From Deltaproteobacteria bacterium (GTDB lineage Bacteria > Desulfobacterota > Desulfobacteria > Desulfobacterales > SURF-15): 20,033 bases of DNA. Shown here piece after piece: positions 1 through 6,145 of this stretch. The notes beneath the pieces are model-generated. The model saw only the letters and a program-made list of their open reading frames with translations, was not told where the DNA came from and searched no databases. A program made the position numbers and the translations under genes. Position 1 is the first letter of the stretch. Every line of letters starts with the position of its first letter. The DNA lies in NCBI GenBank assembly GCA_024644775.1, contig JAHEHB010000041.1:1-20033 (forward strand). Reading direction: 5' to 3'.

Positions 1-1
1 C

Positions 2-526
2 ACGAGCGTGTTCATCAATCCGGAAAGTCAAATCATCGCCCGCTATCGAAAGATTCATCTTTTTGATATCGTGGTCGAAGGATTGCCGCCTTACAAAGAA
101 TCGGCCAGCGTAGCTCCCGGTGAAGAAATTGTAACTGCGGAAACACATTTTGGTACTGTGGGTTTGACGATTTGTTATGATCTGCGATTTCCCGAGCTTT
201 ATTGTGCCCTTTCCAATCGCGGCAGCCAGATTATTTCCATACCGGCGGCTTTCACCCTGCATACCGGTCTGGCTCACTGGGAGGTACTGATCCGTGCGAG
301 GGCAATCGAAAACCTAAGCTATGTGATAGCGGCTGCTCAGGTCGGCTCTCATCCAGTAAATCGTGAATGTTACGGGAACAGCATGATCGTCGATCCGTGG
401 GGAACGGTTGTGGCGCGTGCGCCGAATATGGAATCGGTCGCCGTTGCAAATATTGATTTGGATTATCAAAACAAAGTAAGAAAGAATCTGCCTTCGTTGA
501 CTCATCGACGTAAGGAAGTTTATTAA
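2..526 (+). CDS. Carbon-nitrogen hydrolase (nitrilase / omega-amidase-like), 5' end outside the window
   Basis: The reading frame is open from the window edge, so the gene starts upstream and only about 174 C-terminal residues are visible. Two of the three nitrilase-superfamily catalytic residues can be seen: the lysine in RYRKIHLFD and the nucleophilic cysteine in LTICYDLRFPEL. The general-base glutamate would lie in the missing N-terminal part. The DLRFPELY context and the C-terminal VRKNLPSLTHRR resemble the Nit1/Nit2 (deaminated glutathione amidase / omega-amidase) branch rather than true aromatic nitrilases. Such proteins are cytoplasmic and hydrolyse amides of small carboxylic acids. 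The GTG at position 8 lies inside a conserved strand and is not the real start. The RraA-like gene follows after 51 bp on the same strand, so the two may be co-transcribed. The family call is strong; the substrate is not known. Confidence 0.88.
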   Translation, partial: TSVFINPESQIIARYRKIHLFDIVVEGLPPYKESASVAPGEEIVTAETHFGTVGLTICYDLRFPELYCALSNRGSQIISIPAAFTLHTGLAHWEVLIRARAIENLSYVIAAAQVGSHPVNRECYGNSMIVDPWGTVVARAPNMESVAVANIDLDYQNKVRKNLPSLTHRRKEVY

Positions 527-577
527 ATTGTAACTCCCCACATTCTGTGAATAATTCTATTAGAAAGGACTCCAAAG

Positions 578-1240
578 ATGATTATCAAAGAAAGAGTAAA
601 TACTTTCAGCAAAGAACTCATAGAAAAATTTAAAGCAGTCGAGCCGCCGACGGTCGGGCATTTCCGCCACGACGGATTTATGAGCCCCCGCATCAGACCA
701 CTCTTTCCCGAAGCACTCATGGTGGGACCGGCAGTAACCGTTAAAACCCCTGCCAATGACTCGACCATGGTCCACAAAGTTTTGGAAATCGCCCAACCCG
801 GCGATGTTATCGTGGTGGACCGATGTGGGGATACCATGCACGCGTGCTGGGGGGGTGTTGTGACAATGACTGCCCATTTGCGAGGGTTTGCCGGCGCAGT
901 CGTCGATGGTGTGGCAACCGATTTGGTCGAAATTGTCGAGTTAAAATTTCCGGTTTATTGTACCGGAACCTCGGCCATCACCACAAAGATATTAGGACTT
1001 GGAGGAGAGATCAACACGCCGGTTCAATGCGGTGGGGTGGTTGTACATCCCGGAGACCTTGTGGCTGCCGATGCCAATGGGGTGCTGGTGGTTCCACCGG
1101 AAGACGTAGAAAGCGTAATGGAAGAAGCATTAAAACGTCAGGAAAGAGAAAAAAAGGTCATTCAGAGAATACGGGATGGCGAGCATTTGGCTGATATCTC
1201 CATTGCCAACAAGGTCATTCGTGAGAAGATGTCAGAATAA
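578..1240 (+). CDS. RraA-family protein (HMG/CHA aldolase-like)
   Basis: A 220-residue protein of usual length for the RraA / 4-hydroxy-4-methyl-2-oxoglutarate aldolase family. The family signature is clear: GDVIVVDRCGDTMHACWGG (about residues 75-93), then RGFAGAVVDGVATDLVEI (102-119), where Asp115 corresponds to the metal-binding Asp. The Arg that precedes this Asp in characterised aldolases (G-x-x-R-D) is Thr114 here, so aldolase activity is uncertain. Members are either divalent-metal aldolases that release pyruvate, or regulators like E. coli RraA that bind RNase E. The C-terminal tail (EEALKRQEREKKVIQRIRDG) is the charged helix seen in many family members. An AGAAAGGA ribosome site precedes the ATG. 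The gene follows the amidase by 51 bp. 'Dimethylmenaquinone methyltransferase', an old label for this family, would be wrong. Confidence 0.85.
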   Translation: MIIKERVNTFSKELIEKFKAVEPPTVGHFRHDGFMSPRIRPLFPEALMVGPAVTVKTPANDSTMVHKVLEIAQPGDVIVVDRCGDTMHACWGGVVTMTAHLRGFAGAVVDGVATDLVEIVELKFPVYCTGTSAITTKILGLGGEINTPVQCGGVVVHPGDLVAADANGVLVVPPEDVESVMEEALKRQEREKKVIQRIRDGEHLADISIANKVIREKMSE

Positions 1241-1302
1241 TCTAACGTAGATTCTTCACATTCCCTCACGAATTAAATCTGTAATAATTTCCAGAACGGA
1301 TC

Positions 1303-1332
1303 TTGTATTGTACGCCTATATGACGTACAATA
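1303..1332 (+). promoter_or_regulatory. Predicted promoter and operator of the toxin-antitoxin pair
   Basis: A perfect 9-bp inverted repeat, TATTGTACG (1306-1314) and CGTACAATA (1324-1332), is separated by 9 nt. It overlaps a plausible sigma-70 promoter: a weak TTGTAT (1303-1308), then 17 nt, then TACAAT (1326-1331, five of six consensus bases). Ribbon-helix-helix antitoxins bind such palindromes and repress their own operon, so this is the likely autoregulatory site. It ends 31 bp before the antitoxin ATG. Confidence 0.7.
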
Positions 1333-1363
1333 AAAAATATTTTTCCTTGAAGGAGATTTGATC

Positions 1364-1672
1364 ATGTTGGTGGACGAATCAAATAACATCGAGGCAACCA
1401 GCCGGCGTAAAAATGACCGCCTGGAGGCGCGGATTACCGCTGAGGAAAAGGCGCTAATTAAACAGGCCGCTGATTTACAGGGGTGCTCGCTTACGGAGTT
1501 TGTTGTTCGAAGCGCACAGGAAGCGGCGAGAAAAGCGATAAAGGAACATAGAATAATATCCCTAACAGCTCGTGATACGGAGGCTTTCATCAACGCGCTT
1601 CTGAAATCCCCTGCACCGAGTAAAAAATTAAAACGCGCTGCAGATCGCTACAAGAAAATCATGGGGCAATAA
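1364..1672 (+). CDS. DUF1778 ribbon-helix-helix antitoxin (TacA-type)
   Basis: A 102-residue protein of the DUF1778 family. The stretch RLEARITAEEKALIKQAA followed by LQGCSLTEFVVRSAQEAA is the typical N-terminal ribbon-helix-helix DNA-binding fold. The C-terminal part (residues about 60-102) is the flexible region that wraps the partner toxin. The start is set at ATG 1364, because AGGAG (1351-1355) lies 8 nt upstream; a TTG at 1358 in the same frame is too close to that site. The stop TAA is immediately followed by the GTG of the acetyltransferase gene, so translation is coupled. In TacA/TacT and AtaR/AtaT-type pairs the antitoxin neutralises the acetyltransferase and represses the operon. 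The family call is strong; whether the module is active is inferred. Confidence 0.9.
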   Translation: MLVDESNNIEATSRRKNDRLEARITAEEKALIKQAADLQGCSLTEFVVRSAQEAARKAIKEHRIISLTARDTEAFINALLKSPAPSKKLKRAADRYKKIMGQ

Positions 1673-2203
1673 GTGACCGAAGAAGACGACGCTGATATTC
1701 AATTTCCAAAGATAGCGCCGCTTGGTAAGAAACACGATCGGACGGCTTTTTCATGTGGAGACCACACATTAGATACGTATTTCAAAAAAAGAGCCTCACA
1801 GGAGGCAAAAAAGAATATTGCTGCGACATTTGTTCTGGTCGATAATCAGACCAATGCGGTTATCGGGTATTACACGTTGTCTGCAACCAGCATTTTGCTT
1901 GCCGATCTGCCAGTTGAGACGGCAAAGAAACTTCCTAAATATCCTCATGTGCCTGCTACGCTTCTCGGCAGACTGGCAATTGATAGCGGCTATCAGGGAA
2001 GGGGCTATGGAGAATTTTTACTCATCGACGCCCTGCGACGGGTCTTACAGGCGACGACAGAAGTCGCCTCATTTGCCGTTGTCGTAGATACGATCAATGA
2101 ACGGGCACGATCTTTTTACGAGCGATATAAATTTTGTGCTTTTCCTGACCAGAAGCTACGTCTGTTCCTTCCGGTTAAGACGATCGCGAATTTGTTTTCC
2201 TGA
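1673..2203 (+). CDS. GNAT acetyltransferase toxin (TacT-like)
   Basis: A 176-residue GNAT-fold protein. The acetyl-CoA pyrophosphate-binding motif is seen as GYQGRGYG (residues 106-113), preceded by the beta-strand LLGRLAIDS. The catalytic tyrosine of TacT-type toxins is present in SFYERYKF (Tyr149). Toxins of this class acetylate the amino group of aminoacyl-tRNAs and so block translation; the tRNA target here is unknown. The start is GTG, placed directly after the antitoxin TAA with no spacer. A weak start codon reached by coupling would keep toxin synthesis below antitoxin synthesis. The gene ends 3 bp from the 3' end of the convergent rhombosortase gene. No truncation or damaged motif is visible, so the module looks intact. 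Confidence 0.9.
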   Translation: MTEEDDADIQFPKIAPLGKKHDRTAFSCGDHTLDTYFKKRASQEAKKNIAATFVLVDNQTNAVIGYYTLSATSILLADLPVETAKKLPKYPHVPATLLGRLAIDSGYQGRGYGEFLLIDALRRVLQATTEVASFAVVVDTINERARSFYERYKFCAFPDQKLRLFLPVKTIANLFS

Positions 2204-2206
2204 TTT

Positions 2207-2863
2207 TTATAGAGTCCTCGTATAATAGCGCCTGAAAATAAAATAGGATAAGATTCCTCCCACCACGCCACCCAGATGACAGGGCGCCAGGGGCGATCCG
2301 CATAATCCCATATGCATGAACGCAAAGACCACTTCTCCCACAATCATTTCATAGATACTTTTCGATACCACCATTAGAAACGACAGCAACCCCACCCACC
2401 AATGTGTCTTTTTGTGCATCATCTCCAGACCGGAAAGTGCCATTAGCCCATGGGCGGTGCCGGAAAGTCCGCAGAGCCCTACAGACGCTATCAACGGCGA
2501 AAAAACCATGGCCGCCGCCCAGCTGGAACCGCCGCATATGACCAGGTAAATGATTTTTCGTATGATGCTTTTTTCCTCAAGTCCGGTGTACAGAAGAAAG
2601 AATGCACCGGCATCCAGAAAAAGGTGATACCAGGAGACATGCACAAACGGATGGGTAAACAGACGCCACCATTTACCGGAACCGGGGATAAATGCCAGTA
2701 GATTTTCCGGATGTAGCCCGAGAAGGTGTGGGTTTAACCCGGCCACGATCAACAGCAAAATAAAGACATCAAATGTTATTCCCCAGGAAGCAAGCTTGGC
2801 GACTGCTCGCTTCCATAAAGAAGGCAGTGTTATATCGATAATATCGCAAACAACGGTGCTCAT
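2207..2863 (-). CDS. Rhomboid-type intramembrane protease, probable rhombosortase
   Basis: A 218-residue polytopic membrane protein with about six hydrophobic segments. The rhomboid signature is complete: WRLFTHPFVHVSWYHLFLD (residues 66-84), the nucleophile motif GLSGTAHGL (Ser134) and the catalytic His in PCHLGGVVGG (His196). The short length and the GxSGxxHGL form fit rhombosortase, which in GlyGly-CTERM systems cleaves a C-terminal sorting tail so that the exported substrate can be surface-anchored or released. The start ATG at 2863 has GGGAG upstream. The gene lies 95 bp downstream of a secreted vWA protein whose C-terminus has such a tail, with a strong hairpin between them. A plain rhomboid protease remains the alternative; neighbour and size favour rhombosortase. 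Confidence 0.8.
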   Translation of the reverse strand: MSTVVCDIIDITLPSLWKRAVAKLASWGITFDVFILLLIVAGLNPHLLGLHPENLLAFIPGSGKWWRLFTHPFVHVSWYHLFLDAGAFFLLYTGLEEKSIIRKIIYLVICGGSSWAAAMVFSPLIASVGLCGLSGTAHGLMALSGLEMMHKKTHWWVGLLSFLMVVSKSIYEMIVGEVVFAFMHMGLCGSPLAPCHLGGVVGGILSYFIFRRYYTRTL

Positions 2864-2923
2864 GATTTTCTCCCATGGGAAAGGTGATATGCGCTAAATA
2901 AAGAATTTATGACATTGTGGTTA

Positions 2924-2953
2924 AAACCGGGAACGATAACACGTTCCCGGTTT
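2924..2953 (-). terminator. 12-bp hairpin between the vWA gene and the rhombosortase gene
   Basis: Perfect stem AAACCGGGAACG (2924-2935) with CGTTCCCGGTTT (2942-2953) and a 6-nt loop, starting 5 nt after the stop codon of the vWA gene. On the minus strand the stem is followed by only one further T and then AACC, so it is a weak or leaky terminator, or an RNA-stability element. On the plus strand it is followed by GGTTTTTATTT, but no plus-strand gene leads into it. It may lower protease expression relative to its substrate. Confidence 0.65.
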
Positions 2954-2958
2954 GGTTT

Positions 2959-5061
2959 TTATTTCCTGCGTTTGCGGCGAGCCAACCAGTAGGCCACTCC
3001 TACAAAGAGGGGTCCCACAGGACCGGTACCGAAATTCAGATTGAAATCCCGGCTCTGGGAACGCGGCTTGGTTTGCACGCGCGGCTGGGGCGCGGTTGGT
3101 GTCGCTATTTTTTGCGGGGCCGGTGCTTGGGTCTGCGGATGGGTCCGTTTGGCCATCATCGGTTGCGGACCGATATCCGCCACGGCCTTATTGCGAATGA
3201 GCGCCAATTCGTCTTGCCGTTTCGTCTGGGCCTGGCGATCCCGCTTAAAGCGGCGCATGTTACGCCGGTCGATCTTCCAGCGTTGGTATTCGGCATCGTT
3301 TTCCAACACGAGGAAAGAGGTATATTCGGTGACGATGGAATAATCCTCGCCCAGGCGGACGATCTCATCAACAACCTGTTGGCGCGAATCGGTTCGATCG
3401 GCCTTTTTGAGGAGCTGATCGATGCGCTTCCAGGCCCACATGCGTTCAATTTCCGGATTATCCGTATCCTTTTGAGGAAACAAAAGGGTGGCCGATTGAT
3501 AAAATTCACGGCCCTGAATATTGCCTTTGACATCGACCGTGGCTTCACCACCGCCGGCGTACCGACCGTAAATCCGGATGGGTGAACCATGATATAGATT
3601 GGGCATTACCTGGGGCTCAATATCGTAGGTGCGCATACCCTGAATGTTGATTTGAAGTTCCGTTGCCACCGGCCGCATCAATTTGCGCCGGAAGGCTTTT
3701 GCTTGACGTTGGAAGTTATCTCCACGAGAGATAAACGCCGCCAGGCCGCCGGAATCTTCAGCCATTTGTTCCAGCAACGGACGGTTGACCTCATTGCCTA
3801 CGCCGATACAAAATACCCGGCTGTTGCGAGGACGTGATTGAATCAGCCGTAACAATTCCTGTCTTTCCTTCTGCTCGGTCATTCCGTCACTCAGAATTAC
3901 CACGTTTAAGATACGATCGGGATCACCGTATCGATAGGCCGTAGTCATCGCCGGTGCGAGAATGGTACCACCTCTGGCCTGCTGGGATTGCATATAATTT
4001 TGGGCGGCTTCTTTCCTATCCGGGGTCGCCGGCTGCAATTGGCTGAAAAGCGTGTTTGGGTTGACGTTAAAGGTCATTATCTCAAAGCGATCCTGGTTGC
4101 CAAGCTCTTTGATAAACGCTTCCAGCGAGTTGCGTGACACGATCAGCTTACTGTCGTTGCCCATGCTGCCGGATATATCCAGTAAGAATACGTAGTCCAT
4201 ACCGTCATCCAGCACCGCTAACTCTTTACCGGCGGTGAGGGTCAGACAAAAATACCCATCTTCATCCGGTGGCCGGGAGGTGATCAGGTCCAGCCCCGTT
4301 CTCGGGCGGGCCAGCCGGTAATTGAGCACCACATCGGCGGCCAGGCTTCCTTCGGTGGTTTCCAAGCTGGCCTGACCATAGGTATCCGAATGATTCACCA
4401 CGACAAAGGCTCCGCTATGGCTGGGACTTTCCATGGCCGCAAGAGGAACCGCCGATTTGATTTCCACGTTAATCGCAAATTTCCCCGTTGTTCGTGAATC
4501 CACATCGGGACGTGTTACCGTTGCCAGGGGATAAACATAGGTCGCCTGATCATGATCGATATCCAGCTCCTGGTAATAGGTGATCTGAACTTTCTGTTCG
4601 GCACCGGCATTAATCGGGTATATGCGCATCTCAAAGGTCTTGTAATCGACCTGCTCCAGCAGACCCGGATCGCGCCGTTTTCGCTTGTAGCTATTATAAA
4701 TTTCCCGGGCCCGCTTTTTTTCAAGCACTTCTCCAACCATTTCCTGTCCGTTGATCCACATGCTGAAATTGGCCATCGATGCTCCCTTTGGGACCGGAAA
4801 GGTGTACAATGCCTCGACTTGACGCTTTTCCGTGTTTTGAAAAATTTGGGTTACTTGGGTAACAGCCACGCCATTGTTGATAGTCACCCGGACGTTGTGC
4901 GTTTTTATCTCCAGAAGGCCGCCAAAGCCGCCGTCGGCTATCAGGAGTCCCCCAGCCTGCACACCACCGGAACCGATCCCACCCAAAAGTACCACGGTAC
5001 CAATGACGATGGGTAAAAGTCTTTCTTTGATCCTTTTAAAAAACGATTTTGCGGTTTTCAT
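2959..5061 (-). CDS. Secreted VIT and von Willebrand A domain protein with GlyGly-CTERM-like tail
   Basis: A 700-residue exported protein. Residues 1-36 form a signal peptide (basic start, hydrophobic core, cleavage near VQA-GG). A VIT domain follows at about 48-180, containing the family-typical ALYTFPVPKGASM and KKRAREIYNSYKRKR. The vWA domain (about 288-450) has a complete metal-ion-dependent adhesion site: DISGS (295-299), Thr366 in RGGTI and Asp392 in LSDGM. This is the bacterial inter-alpha-trypsin-inhibitor heavy-chain-like architecture. A Pro/Gln/Thr-rich linker (about 625-675) leads to the last 24 residues: a Gly-containing start (FGTGPVG), a short hydrophobic segment and ARRKRRK. 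This is the layout of a GlyGly-CTERM sorting signal, though with fewer glycines than usual. An AGGAAAGAG ribosome site precedes the ATG. The adjacent rhombosortase is the probable processing enzyme. The ligand is unknown. Confidence 0.85.
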   Translation of the reverse strand: MKTAKSFFKRIKERLLPIVIGTVVLLGGIGSGGVQAGGLLIADGGFGGLLEIKTHNVRVTINNGVAVTQVTQIFQNTEKRQVEALYTFPVPKGASMANFSMWINGQEMVGEVLEKKRAREIYNSYKRKRRDPGLLEQVDYKTFEMRIYPINAGAEQKVQITYYQELDIDHDQATYVYPLATVTRPDVDSRTTGKFAINVEIKSAVPLAAMESPSHSGAFVVVNHSDTYGQASLETTEGSLAADVVLNYRLARPRTGLDLITSRPPDEDGYFCLTLTAGKELAVLDDGMDYVFLLDISGSMGNDSKLIVSRNSLEAFIKELGNQDRFEIMTFNVNPNTLFSQLQPATPDRKEAAQNYMQSQQARGGTILAPAMTTAYRYGDPDRILNVVILSDGMTEQKERQELLRLIQSRPRNSRVFCIGVGNEVNRPLLEQMAEDSGGLAAFISRGDNFQRQAKAFRRKLMRPVATELQINIQGMRTYDIEPQVMPNLYHGSPIRIYGRYAGGGEATVDVKGNIQGREFYQSATLLFPQKDTDNPEIERMWAWKRIDQLLKKADRTDSRQQVVDEIVRLGEDYSIVTEYTSFLVLENDAEYQRWKIDRRNMRRFKRDRQAQTKRQDELALIRNKAVADIGPQPMMAKRTHPQTQAPAPQKIATPTAPQPRVQTKPRSQSRDFNLNFGTGPVGPLFVGVAYWLARRKRRK

Positions 5062-5492
5062 AATCTCTTTCCTTTCTCCATTTTTCCGTTTACTCCACGA
5101 ATAGTGAAATATCCGGGTAAATTTGACTGAACAGAATTTCCAATTGGACCGACAAGACCTTTGAGCGATGGGTCTGTATCTGGTTTAGGTATTAACCAAG
5201 AACCATGCCATTTGGATGGGATATCATTTAACTATTTGAAAATTAAAGATATAAACTGTATTTTAATCACCCTATAAATTTTTCGTAGTCATAGTGAATG
5301 TGCATAATATGTATATGATATGTTTATAAAATGAATAGAGGGGAGAATTCAATTCGCTTACTCCGAATTTCCCCTAGTGGTGGGAGAATCAAAAAAGATT
5401 GGATCATCGCGAAAGGGTGAATGTACGAAGAAGAAACGCAACAATAACCGAAAAAAAGGCTGGTGTTTTGAACCCTCTTTTTCACCCCCACC

Positions 5493-5581
5493 CAGCCTCC
5501 CTTGTCCAGGGCGAGGAGCTAAGATTTCCCTCTCCGAGCGGGCTGGGCTTTGGACACACTATATACAGGGGGTAATTGTAA
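5493..5581 (+). repeat. Dispersed repeat, copy A (with about 32 nt extra sequence)
   Basis: The 18-mer GCTGGGCTTTGGACACAC (5542-5559) recurs exactly at 12563-12580. The following 22 nt match at 17 positions and end in the same GGGTAATTGTAA. Upstream, CAGCCTCC and GTCCAG are also shared, but in this copy about 32 nt (around 5510-5541) separate GTCCAG from the 18-mer. Both copies have the same orientation. Confidence 0.7.
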
Positions 5582-5599
5582 ATATCAGTTTTAATGGCT

Positions 5600-5757
5600 T
5601 CGCAAAAAGTCAAAAAACACGCTTGTATGTCATTCCGGTAGATCCCGAATCGAGCCCAGGAGGAATCCAGTAAATTCAATGGCTTCTGGATACCGGTCGA
5701 AGATCCCGTTCTTAGCGGGGATCAAGTCCGGCATTACGGTTTTAGGGCTTTTTACGA
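5600..5757. repeat. MITE-like imperfect palindrome
   Basis: About 158 bp that folds back on itself. The ends TCGCAAAAAGT (5600-5610) and GCTTTTTACGA (5747-5757) are near-perfect terminal inverted repeats. Further in, GTCATTCCGG opposes CCGGCATTAC, and the centre GAATCCAG...CTTCTGGAT closes the structure. It has no coding capacity. Short elements of this shape are common in genomes of sulfate reducers, a statement made from memory. It ends only 12 bp from the 3' end of the ATPase remnant. Confidence 0.6.
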
Positions 5758-5768
5758 GTTTACTAAAG

Positions 5769-6104
5769 TTACAGTGCGTTTTTAATCAGCCATTGTCTGA
5801 AAATAGGGTCAACGACATTCCAGGTACCATCTGCTGAATTTTGCTCAACCAGATCTTCACCGGTCAGCACAATAAGGCCTCGCTGGATTCCTCCCGTTGA
5901 CTTGAGATTGTGTCTTGTCATGTATTCGGAAGCAAAGAGACTTTCGGTTGATTCTATTGCGATAGCTCTCAGTATCGCAATCTGTTTTGCTGTAAGTTTG
6001 CGGAGAATCGATTCAAAAAGTGCTTTTTCGCTTTCCAAGAGCAACCGGTAGGTTTCGGTAATTTCTCTGGAGGTTACTTTTTTAAAATTATCGATTTTGA
6101 GCAT
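5769..6104 (-). pseudogene. Remnant of an AAA-type ATPase (C-terminal winged-helix part only)
   Basis: The 111 residues resemble the C-terminal region of prokaryotic ATPases of the ATPase_2/AAA_14 type: a helical stretch (REITETYRLLLESEKALFES), then a winged-helix part with LTAKQIAILRAIA, SEYMTRHNLKSTGGIQRGL and a final VVDPIFRQWL. The complete family is about 350-400 residues and has a Walker A P-loop; neither the P-loop nor the Walker B motif is present here. A TAA stop lies in frame eight codons before the ATG and no ribosome site is visible, so the N-terminal two thirds are gone. The gene probably decayed or was truncated, possibly together with insertion of the neighbouring palindromic element. 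A short expressed DNA-binding protein is a less likely alternative. Confidence 0.5.
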
Positions 6105-6145
6105 CTCGATTAAAGCAGTATTTTTTTATTCAAATCAAGCAATAT

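Larger units (their letters stand above)
5062..5768. other. Gene-poor spacer with repeat debris
   Basis: No credible gene is seen in this 707-bp stretch. Positions 5190-5340 are very AT-rich and should hold the promoter of the vWA gene, but no convincing -35/-10 pair stands out on the minus strand. A bulged hairpin lies at 5340-5374 (GGGG, then AATTCG pairing with CGAATT, then CCCC). Positions 5493-5581 hold one copy of a dispersed repeat and 5600-5757 a MITE-like palindrome, listed separately. Confidence 0.6.

Noticed and set aside
2917..3585. Long plus-strand open frame of 222 codons opposite the vWA gene
   Set aside because: It is antisense to the linker and vWA C-terminal region, has no ribosome site, and its translation resembles no family; the minus-strand frame has full domain content.
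2959..5061. Class A-type sortase substrate (LPxTG) reading of the vWA protein
   Set aside because: No LPxTG-like motif precedes the C-terminal hydrophobic segment and the neighbour is a rhomboid-type protease, not a sortase.
5377..5673. 98-codon plus-strand open frame in the spacer
   Set aside because: Its content is low-complexity and repeat-derived, covers repeat copy A and the start of the palindrome, and has no ribosome site.
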